A stretch of 64,000 nucleotides of DNA from Marinobacter orientalis (lineage in GTDB: Bacteria; Pseudomonadota; Gammaproteobacteria; Pseudomonadales; Oleiphilaceae). Made by a program: the position numbers and the translations under genes. The stretch is taken from contig NZ_SRZX01000004.1 of the NCBI RefSeq assembly GCF_004792665.1, positions 248,001 through 312,000 of the forward strand. Direction: 5' to 3'. Shown here piece after piece: positions 57,897-64,000 of this stretch (position 1 is its first letter; the number at the start of each line of letters is the position of its first letter). Below the pieces are notes generated by a model, which had not been told where the DNA came from, ran no database searches, and saw only the letters and a list, made by a program, of their open reading frames with translations.

Positions 57897-58433
57897 TGCA
57901 CATTGGTAGAGGTTGATCTCATGCTCATCCACATCTCCGTAGCCGCAGATATTGCCAGCCTCATCCAAGGTTAGCCTCGCTAAAGGGGTTTCTGATCTGA
58001 ATTTTCGTCCGGTACTATCACACCAACTGATACCAAAGTTATATAAGATGCTGAATTTTCCATCCTCATCAGGGGTGCCGCAGTTTTCGATTATCGATTT
58101 GTCGTAACTTGAATCGAATTTCACCGTAGCGATGGTTCCATTTCCAGGATTTAGCAGCCCCTTAAAAGATGGATCAAAGAAGATTTTATCAAGACCCCGC
58201 GAGAATGATCCTGACCCAGACTTCATGCTCATCGATATGGAATACCCAACCAAAATAACGTCACTATTTCCAGCATTCAGAATGGCAACAGGTAGCTCGT
58301 TCTTCTCAAAGAACGAAGTCGACATGGAGATAAAAGCATAAAGCTTTCTGGAAACATGGTGATGGGTTCTGTAGTAGCTAAGCGCTGATATTGTTACAGC
58401 TATCAGCGATATCACTAGCGCGACAACAGACAA
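57891..58433 (-). CDS. Membrane-anchored protein of unknown function
   Basis: 180 residues with one N-terminal helix (VVALVISLIAVTISALSYY) and an outer domain rich in beta strands (LPVAILNAGNSDVILVGYSI). AT-richer than the chromosome. Not recognised. Confidence 0.65.
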   Translation of the reverse strand: MSVVALVISLIAVTISALSYYRTHHHVSRKLYAFISMSTSFFEKNELPVAILNAGNSDVILVGYSISMSMKSGSGSFSRGLDKIFFDPSFKGLLNPGNGTIATVKFDSSYDKSIIENCGTPDEDGKFSILYNFGISWCDSTGRKFRSETPLARLTLDEAGNICGYGDVDEHEINLYQCAK

Positions 58434-58453
58434 TTGTGAGCTCCCTTTGTGGA

Positions 58454-58537
58454 AAGTAACGCTGAAATAAGCGGCGGGCCGACAGGGGCGTCTGGTGGAG
58501 GCCGAAAGCCGGAACGGACTTGATTGACTGGTTATGG
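58454..58537 (-). repeat. attC site
   Basis: 84 bp from AAGTAAC to GTTATGG; contains GCGGCGGGCC and GGCGTCTGGTGGAGGCCG and resembles the site at 46931. It ends the first cassette. Confidence 0.78.
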
Positions 58538-58554
58538 CCGTGCGAAATGCCCAA

Positions 58555-58797
58555 CTAGAAAAAACGCATAACTACATGCAGCACCAAAACGGCGAATATT
58601 CCCCACACACCTATGTTGATGGAGCTGAGTAACTTTGAGTTGTAGGAGGATGCTGCGAGAATCAGCGCTGTATCTATTCTCGCCAAAACAATCGCATTGT
58701 GTGCATCTTGCTCTGAATATTCATTTGAGTTTAGATCCTCCTCAAGCTTCGCACTCAATTGACGATCAGCTTCATACAAAAATTTTTCAATTTTCAT
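58555..58797 (-). CDS. Small membrane protein in the first cassette position
   Basis: 80 residues: a charged helical N-terminal half (KIEKFLYEADRQLSAKLEEDL) and two hydrophobic parts ending VWGIFAVLVLHVVMRFF. GAGGATG precedes the ATG. It lies about 35 bp from the attI-like crossover, where the cassette promoter would act most strongly. Not recognised. Confidence 0.65.
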   Translation of the reverse strand: MKIEKFLYEADRQLSAKLEEDLNSNEYSEQDAHNAIVLARIDTALILAASSYNSKLLSSINIGVWGIFAVLVLHVVMRFF

Positions 58798-58825
58798 TTA
58801 CATCCTCGAAAACATTCAGAGCGAG

Positions 58826-59100
58826 TCATAACAGCTATTATACGAACGCGTTCATATATCACACGTTCGTAAAACTCCATTTCAATGCGCTTATGGAAAT
58901 ACAGAATTTTCTAATTAAAATAGCATCTTAAGCACTAATTACCACGGCTACCGCAGGAGTTATCCGCCCCCAACTGAGCCACTCCTGCTTCCCCTCTGGG
59001 CGTATAACTCCACCCTTCCTGTATCAACTTTTCAACCCTATCAGATAGTTTCCTCATTTCTCTTGCGATTTTTGGAGTTTTTGCGAACACGTTCGTATAA
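58826..59100 (-). other. attI-like region and leader between first cassette and integrase remnant
   Basis: A probable crossover core GTTATGAC (minus strand, 58826-58833) is followed by GAACGCGTTC (58844-58853) and ACGTTCGTAAAACTCC (58863-58878), and the CGTTCGT-ATAACTCC motif recurs near 59090-59103. Further inverted pairs are GCAGGAGT/ACTCCTGC (58953-58988) and GGAGTTAT/ATAACTCC (58956 and 59003). This fits the simple binding sites of an attI, but the exact site and Pc promoter are not proven. No gene is seen here. Confidence 0.55.
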
Positions 59101-59144
59101 CTCCGCGAAACTTCAGCCTGTTGACTCTAGCCCAAAACCGGATA

Positions 59145-59160
59145 CTGTATATATGAACAG
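59145..59160 (+). promoter_or_regulatory. LexA box before the integrase remnant
   Basis: CTGTATATATGAACAG, a perfect CTGT-N8-ACAG, 13 bp upstream of the integrase ATG. Integron integrase genes are often SOS-controlled through such a site. Confidence 0.85.
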
Positions 59161-59173
59161 TAAGCAAGGATAG

Positions 59174-59367
59174 ATGGAGATGGATATCCCGATTCCGATA
59201 CCTGCGCAACCAACCCGGTTTTTGGACAAAATTCGAGGTTTTATACGCCTGCGAGGCATGGCGATAAAACAGAGAAAACCTATCTGTTCTGGATCAAACG
59301 CTTTATTCGCTTCCACGGCCTGTGGAAACCCGGTTCCGCCGCGGTTCGGGTTATTGCATGTCGTTGA
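59174..59367 (+). pseudogene. intI: Integron integrase remnant (N-terminal, frameshifted)
   Basis: ATG 59174 reads MEMDIPIPIPAQPTRFLDKI and then RGFIRLRGMAIK. One base is missing in the A run near 59263. In the next frame KTEKTYLFWIKRFIRFHGLW continues. This is the SAM-like core-binding domain of IntI tyrosine recombinases (compare RTEQAYVNWVRAFIRFHG in IntI1). Everything after about 45-60 residues, including the catalytic domain, is gone; the fragment runs into the end of phhB. It points away from the cassette array, the normal layout. Confidence 0.88.
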
Positions 59368-59698
59368 AGGCAGCGTCGGTTCGTGCGGCCAGGATAAAGT
59401 CGTTTTTGTGCAGACCGCCGATGTTGTGGCTCCACCAGCTTACCGTGACTTTTCCGTATTCCAGAACAATCACAGGGTGATGGTCCTCGGCTTCGGCAAG
59501 CTCACCGATCTTGTTGGTGAACTCCAGGGCCTTGATAAAGTTTTTGAGCTTGAAGACTTTGTGAAGCTGTTCTTCACCGTCAATCTCCAGGATTTCCCAG
59601 TCCGGAACGTCTTTGTGTAGCTGCTGCTTTTCTTCCCCGGTCGCTTTGGGTGCGTCCGCGCTGCAGGCTTCACAGCTGTGTTCTTTCAGGTCACTCAT
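59351..59698 (-). CDS. phhB: Pterin-4a-carbinolamine dehydratase
   Basis: 115 residues. [44 protein letters not shown] carries the His-His-Pro active site in the parts HHP and WSH. It recycles tetrahydrobiopterin. An extra N-terminal CEAC lies before the fold. GGAGG precedes the ATG at 59698. Its end meets the integrase remnant, so the deletion that cut intI stopped at this gene. Confidence 0.92.
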   Translation of the reverse strand: MSDLKEHSCEACSADAPKATGEEKQQLHKDVPDWEILEIDGEEQLHKVFKLKNFIKALEFTNKIGELAEAEDHHPVIVLEYGKVTVSWWSHNIGGLHKNDFILAARTDAAFNDMQ

Positions 59699-59791
59699 TT
59701 CAACCTCCGCAATTGATGGCTGTACTACAAGCGTGGATCGTGCTCCTCGCTTTATCAACCCACCTCTTGAAATCCTGACGCTTTCGGAATA

Positions 59792-59807
59792 CTGTATATT
59801 TAAACAG
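59792..59807 (+). promoter_or_regulatory. LexA box before imuA
   Basis: CTGTATATTTAAACAG, a perfect CTGT-N8-ACAG inside the larger palindrome AATACTG...CAGTATT, 20 bp upstream of imuA. It puts the imuA-imuB-dnaE2 operon under SOS control. Confidence 0.93.
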
Positions 59808-59826
59808 TATTCCGAGAGTTTTCATC

Positions 59827-60516
59827 ATGAGCGAGCTTCTTGACACACTGATTCAGGATGCCCGTGTCTGGCAAGGGCATTGTCATACCCGGACCACTCA
59901 GCCTGCGGAATCAACCGGCTATCAGGTTCTGGACAACCAGCTTGGCGGCCTGGGCTGGCCGCGGGGGGCTCTGAGTGAGTGCCTGCTGGATGCACCGGGT
60001 ATTGGTGAGCTGCACTTGTTGCTGCCACTCATGCAGCGACTGTGCGCCGGGGGTAAAACCGTGTTCTGGCTGAACCCGCCGCATACGCCCTATGCACCTG
60101 CGCTGGCACGGGAAGGCGTGAATCTGGACCAGGTGGTGCTGATCCATACCGGGGATGAGAGCGACTTTCTGTGGACACTGGAAAACTGCCTTCGCTCACC
60201 GGTGACCGGCCTGGTGATGGCCTGGCCCGGAAAGCTTGCCTCCCGGGAAGTCCGGCGGCTGCAACTGGCTGCTGAAGCCGGCAGCAATGTGTGCGTACTG
60301 TTTCGGGAACGTCGCCACGCCGGGCAGAATTCTCCGGCCGCTCTGCGTCTGGAACTGGAACCGGGCGAGCAGCAGGATCTCAGGGTGAATGTGCTCAAGC
60401 GTCGTGGCAGCTGGCCCGGGCAGCGCTGTTCACTGGCCCTGGGCCAGCGGGCTGGTCTTCCCTTCCTTGAAACTACCCGGGTTGCCCCGGGCCCCTGGTC
60501 GGGTTCAGGGGGGTAA
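59827..60516 (+). CDS. imuA: SOS mutagenesis protein ImuA
   Basis: 229 residues of the RecA/SulA-like ImuA family: GYQVLDNQLGGLGWPRGALSE and GIGELHLLLPLMQ replace a working Walker A. FLWTLENCLRSPVTGLVMAWPG is also typical. It recruits ImuB and DnaE2 to damaged DNA. imuB starts 9 bp downstream. Confidence 0.92.
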   Translation: MSELLDTLIQDARVWQGHCHTRTTQPAESTGYQVLDNQLGGLGWPRGALSECLLDAPGIGELHLLLPLMQRLCAGGKTVFWLNPPHTPYAPALAREGVNLDQVVLIHTGDESDFLWTLENCLRSPVTGLVMAWPGKLASREVRRLQLAAEAGSNVCVLFRERRHAGQNSPAALRLELEPGEQQDLRVNVLKRRGSWPGQRCSLALGQRAGLPFLETTRVAPGPWSGSGG

Positions 60517-60525
60517 TAATACGTC

Positions 60526-61944
60526 ATGCTGTGGCTGTATCTGCATTTTCCACATCTGCTGCTGGACCACATTCGCCGCTCCCGTGAAGACCAGGGTGCG
60601 CTGGTGATTGTGGAGGGCTCTGGCCAGAAGGTCATCCAGGCCTGTCCCGAAGCCAGGAAACAGGGTATCCGTAGCGGCATGCGCCTGAAAACCGCCATCA
60701 GTCTGGTGCCGGATCTTGGTATGGTGCGCGCTGATGAGGCTCAGGAAGCCAGAACCCTCGAAGATCAGGCGCGCTGGTTGTATCGCTACGCCGCTCACAT
60801 TGTGCTGGTGCCGCCAGATGGCATGCTGGTCGAGATCGGCAGCCTGCATAAGCTGTACGGGGGATTGCCCGCCGTCTGGCAAACGGTGGAACAGGGGCTG
60901 AATGAGCGCCAGCTGAATACCTGGTCCGGGATTGGTTACACGCCTCTGGCAGCCCGCCTGATTGCCCGTACGGGCAAGGGGGAATGCACGGCAGACAAGG
61001 GTCACATTCTGCGAACCCTGCGCCATATGCCACTGCTTGCTGCGGAATTTGACGAGAAAGCCTGTACACGTCTGCAGCGCCTTGGGCTGCGCACTCTTGG
61101 GGAAGTCTTTGATTTACCCTCCAATGAGCTGGCACGCCGCCTGTCTCCTGAACTACTGGCTTACATCCAGAAAATCCAGGGCACCCGGCCGGACCCGCGA
61201 ACACCCTGGCAACCGCCACACTCTTTCCGGCAGCAGGCTGATTTTGTGCAGGAGATCGAACACACCCAGGGGCTGCTGTTTCCGCTCCAGCGCATGCTCG
61301 CGGAACTGGAGGAAGATCTTTGCTGGCGCCAGCAGGATACCGACAGCCTGAGGCTGGTTCTGAGGCACCGGCACTCCGAGCCTACCCGCTTGCATATTCG
61401 CACCTCCGGACCGGAACACCGGGCCGACAACTTTCTTGGCCTTATCCGGTTGCGGCTTGAGCAGCACTCGCTGAGGGCGCCGGTTATCTCGCTGGTGCTG
61501 TCGGTAAAGCGTTTCCTGCCCCGGGAAGCACTCTCCGGGCAGGACCTGCTGGGTGAAACACAGGATCTGAACGAGGCCTGGCATACCCTGATCAGCCGTT
61601 TGCAGGCCCGCCTCGGGAAACAGGCGCTCAGGCAGCTTTCCCCCCAGGCCGACCACCGCCCGGAACGGGCCTGGTCTGCCTCGGAAGTGCTACGCAAAAC
61701 CCGGGCTCCGTTAAAGCAGGCCGGGGAACTGCCACGGCGCCCACTCTGGCTGCTGAAAGGGCCGCAACCGCTGACTGAAACGCCGGCCGCCTGGTTTGCC
61801 GGTCCGGAGCGTATCAGCGGTGGCTGGTGGGACGGTCAGCGGGTGCATCGGGATTACTACATTGCCCAGCTGAATAGCGGCCAGCTGGCCTGGGTCTTCC
61901 GGGATGCCCGGGAAGGCTGGTTTGTGCATGGCTGGTTTGGCTGA
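60526..61944 (+). CDS. imuB: SOS mutagenesis protein ImuB (inactive Y-family polymerase)
   Basis: 472 residues of Y-family polymerase fold. The N-terminus [15 protein letters not shown] lacks the metal-binding aspartates of active enzymes (DMDAFF-type), as expected for ImuB, a scaffold. [29 protein letters not shown] and the C-terminal [14 protein letters not shown] are typical. The stop overlaps the dnaE2 start (TGATG). Confidence 0.95.
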   Translation: MLWLYLHFPHLLLDHIRRSREDQGALVIVEGSGQKVIQACPEARKQGIRSGMRLKTAISLVPDLGMVRADEAQEARTLEDQARWLYRYAAHIVLVPPDGMLVEIGSLHKLYGGLPAVWQTVEQGLNERQLNTWSGIGYTPLAARLIARTGKGECTADKGHILRTLRHMPLLAAEFDEKACTRLQRLGLRTLGEVFDLPSNELARRLSPELLAYIQKIQGTRPDPRTPWQPPHSFRQQADFVQEIEHTQGLLFPLQRMLAELEEDLCWRQQDTDSLRLVLRHRHSEPTRLHIRTSGPEHRADNFLGLIRLRLEQHSLRAPVISLVLSVKRFLPREALSGQDLLGETQDLNEAWHTLISRLQARLGKQALRQLSPQADHRPERAWSASEVLRKTRAPLKQAGELPRRPLWLLKGPQPLTETPAAWFAGPERISGGWWDGQRVHRDYYIAQLNSGQLAWVFRDAREGWFVHGWFG

Positions 61945-64000
61945 TGCCTGAACGTCAGTATGCAGAGCTGTTCTGCTTCAGCAACTTCACCTTTCTGACC
62001 GGCGCCTCTCACCCCCACGAGCTGGCCGAACGCGCGCACGAGCTTGGCTACACCGCGCTGGCAGTCACCGATGCCTGCTCTGTCGCCGGCATTCCCCGGG
62101 CCTGGGCGGCACTGGCAGAAAGTCCGGTCAAACTCATCACCGGAAGCTGGTTCGAGCTATCCGATACGCCATACGGTGCAACCGCGCCACGCTTCATCCT
62201 TCTGGCGCGCACCCGCAAAGGCTACGGCCAGCTCTGCCAGCTGATCACCACTGCCCGCCGCCGGGCGGAAAAAGGCCAGTACCAGCTATTCGCCCGGGAT
62301 ATTGAAACTCACCCTCTGGACGACTGCCTGTGCCTGTGGCTACCGCCCTCACCTGCCGAAGCAGATACCGGCCAGGCCCTGGCCTGTGGCGAATGGCTGA
62401 GCCGCCTGTTTGATCCGCGGCTCTGGATTGCGGCTGCCCGCACCCTGGAATCCGTCGAGGAGCAACGGCTTGCCCGCATACACTGGCTGGCTGACCAGCT
62501 ACGCACTCCTGTAACCGCCGTTGGCGAAGTGCATATGCACAGCCGGGAGCGCCAGCCCCTGCAGGATGTGCTGACGGCCCTGCGCAACCACACCAGTCTC
62601 GAAAGCGCAGGCCATTGCCTGTTCCAGAATGGTGAGCGATACCTGCGGCCGCTGACTGTTCTGCAGCGGCTGTTTCCGGAAGCCTGGCTGGACGAAACGC
62701 TCACCATTGCCCGGCAGTGCACCTTTGAGCCCGGCAGTTTGCGTTACGAGTATCCCCCCGATCTGGTGCCGGCAGGCGAATCAGCCGCAAGTTACCTGAA
62801 ACGGCTGACCCGGGAAGGCGAACGACGGCGTTACCCCGAAGGTACGCCCCTTCAGGTCCAGAGCCTGATCCGCAAGGAACTGGGTCTGATCTCGGAGATG
62901 AAGTACGAGCATTACTTCCTGACACTTCACGACATCGTGGCCTTTGCCCGCAGCCGGGGCATCCTGTGCCAGGGGCGGGGTTCTGCCGCCAACTCCGCTG
63001 TCTGTTACTGCCTGGGCATCACCGAAGTAAATCCGCTCAAGGTTGAGCTCCTGTTTGAACGCTTCATCTCCAAAGACCGCAATGAGCCACCGGATATCGA
63101 TGTGGATTTCGAGCACGAGCGGCGGGAAGAAGTTATCCAGTATATCTATCGGCGTTACTCCCGCGAACGGGCCGCCCTGGCCGCTACAGTGATCCGCTAC
63201 CGGCCCCGCAGCGCCATTCGTGATGTCGGCAAGGCCCTCGGCTTCGACCCGGCCCTGGTAGAACAGCTGCTGGAAGGTATCGACTGGAGAGACAAAGCCA
63301 CCAACTGGCGCCAGCAGATTCTCGACAAGAAAATTACACGTAATTCACAGGTGGCGGACCAGTTTTTTACTTTGGTGAACACCCTCCTGGGTTTTCCCCG
63401 CCACCTGTCCCAGCATGTCGGCGGTTTTGTGATCAGCGCAGGGCCACTGGCTGAACTGGTACCGGTGGAGAACGCCGCCATGGCAGACCGCACTGTCATC
63501 CAGTGGGACAAGGACGACCTGGAAAGCCTTGGGCTGATGAAAGTGGATATACTGGCTCTCGGCATGCTCTCGGCCATACGCAAGGCCCTGGAACTGATCA
63601 GCACCGAAAAAGGCCGGCCATTCCGGATGCAGGACATCCCTCCGGAGGATCATGCCACCTACGCCATGCTCCAGAAAGGCGATAGCATCGGGGTATTCCA
63701 GGTGGAATCCCGGGCCCAGATCAACATGCTGCCGCGCCTGAAACCGGAAACCTATTACGACCTGGTGATTGAAGTGGCCATTGTCCGGCCAGGCCCCATT
63801 CAGGGTGACATGGTGCATCCCTACCTGCGCCGGAAACATGGCCTGGAGCCGGTGGACTACCCCAACGATGCGGTACGAAAAGTTCTCGAGCGCACACTGG
63901 GCGTGCCCATCTTTCAGGAGCAGGTTATTAAACTGGCCATGGTGGCTGCCGGCTTCTCCGCCGGCGAAGCCGACCAGCTCCGCCGCGCCATGGCTGCCTG
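61944..64000 (+). CDS. dnaE2: Error-prone DNA polymerase DnaE2 (ImuC), partial
   Basis: The first 685 residues of a C-family polymerase, open to the window edge. A PHP domain ([26 protein letters not shown]) leads, then [33 protein letters not shown] with the palm aspartates, and [13 protein letters not shown]. It does the mutagenic lesion bypass of the SOS mutasome together with ImuA and ImuB. The expected full length is about 1030 residues. Confidence 0.96.
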   Translation, partial: MPERQYAELFCFSNFTFLTGASHPHELAERAHELGYTALAVTDACSVAGIPRAWAALAESPVKLITGSWFELSDTPYGATAPRFILLARTRKGYGQLCQLITTARRRAEKGQYQLFARDIETHPLDDCLCLWLPPSPAEADTGQALACGEWLSRLFDPRLWIAAARTLESVEEQRLARIHWLADQLRTPVTAVGEVHMHSRERQPLQDVLTALRNHTSLESAGHCLFQNGERYLRPLTVLQRLFPEAWLDETLTIARQCTFEPGSLRYEYPPDLVPAGESAASYLKRLTREGERRRYPEGTPLQVQSLIRKELGLISEMKYEHYFLTLHDIVAFARSRGILCQGRGSAANSAVCYCLGITEVNPLKVELLFERFISKDRNEPPDIDVDFEHERREEVIQYIYRRYSRERAALAATVIRYRPRSAIRDVGKALGFDPALVEQLLEGIDWRDKATNWRQQILDKKITRNSQVADQFFTLVNTLLGFPRHLSQHVGGFVISAGPLAELVPVENAAMADRTVIQWDKDDLESLGLMKVDILALGMLSAIRKALELISTEKGRPFRMQDIPPEDHATYAMLQKGDSIGVFQVESRAQINMLPRLKPETYYDLVIEVAIVRPGPIQGDMVHPYLRRKHGLEPVDYPNDAVRKVLERTLGVPIFQEQVIKLAMVAAGFSAGEADQLRRAMAA

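Noticed and set aside
59113..59316. Minus-strand frame of 67 codons near the integrase remnant
   Set aside because: It is antisense to the intI remnant, which explains the sequence far better through its match with the integrase core-binding domain.
60526..61944. ImuB as an active DNA polymerase IV/V
   Set aside because: The N-terminal metal-binding aspartates are replaced (HFPHLLL), and the gene lies between imuA and dnaE2, so it is the non-catalytic ImuB.

Overview
The window is about 64 kb of gammaproteobacterial chromosome, most like Marinobacter or a close relative. The pointers are the gene order gyrA-serC-pheA-hisC-tyrA/aroA-cmk-rpsA-ihfB-lapA-lapB-pyrF, the fused TyrA-AroA enzyme, the ybbA/ybbP-tesA cluster, and an imuA-imuB-dnaE2 operon. 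Genus is inferred from gene content only.

Region 1 (1-21 kb) is housekeeping sequence: an iron-dependent alcohol dehydrogenase, a periplasmic binding protein, the YbbA/YbbP ABC system divergent from tesA, a YheT-type hydrolase, two identical tRNA-Asn genes with the same promoter layout, apeB, rlmKL, rmf, pyrD, a CDF metal exporter, a divergent RimK-like ATP-grasp / GNAT-C39 peptidase pair, uvrB and an aspartate aminotransferase. A 240-bp nested inverted repeat resembling a MITE lies at 21.2-21.4 kb, and a solitary copy of its palindromic end lies beside uvrB.

Region 2 (21.4-35.8 kb) is one long leftward block: purU and gyrA, then serC, pheA, hisC, tyrA-aroA and cmk (serine and aromatic amino acid synthesis), then rpsA, ihfB, lapA, lapB and pyrF. 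Region 3 (35.9-43.5 kb) holds ggt, a thiamine-binding-like protein, a DUF202 membrane protein, a PQQ-type sugar dehydrogenase, a YghU-type glutathione transferase and an OsmC-YcaO fusion.

Region 4 (about 43.5-59.4 kb) is the accessory part and the main find: a decayed chromosomal integron. At its right end is a frameshifted N-terminal remnant of an integron integrase (59174-59367, + strand), preceded by a perfect LexA box. To its left come a repeat-rich attI-like region and then a cassette array read leftward. The clear attC-like sites lie between 53.3 and 58.5 kb; more degenerate ones continue to about 44.1 kb. Cassettes carry six toxin-antitoxin loci (one reduced to an orphan truncated antitoxin), a DUF4238 protein and small membrane or unknown proteins. 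The left part is a mosaic with an FMN reductase, fragments of ynfA and an alkyl sulfatase, a truncated DUF1643 gene, and rlmF broken at a C10 tract.

Region 5 (59.35-64 kb) holds phhB and then the SOS mutagenesis operon imuA-imuB-dnaE2 behind a second perfect LexA box; dnaE2 runs off the window. The integrase and the mutasome, both apparently LexA-controlled, lie within about 0.65 kb of each other.
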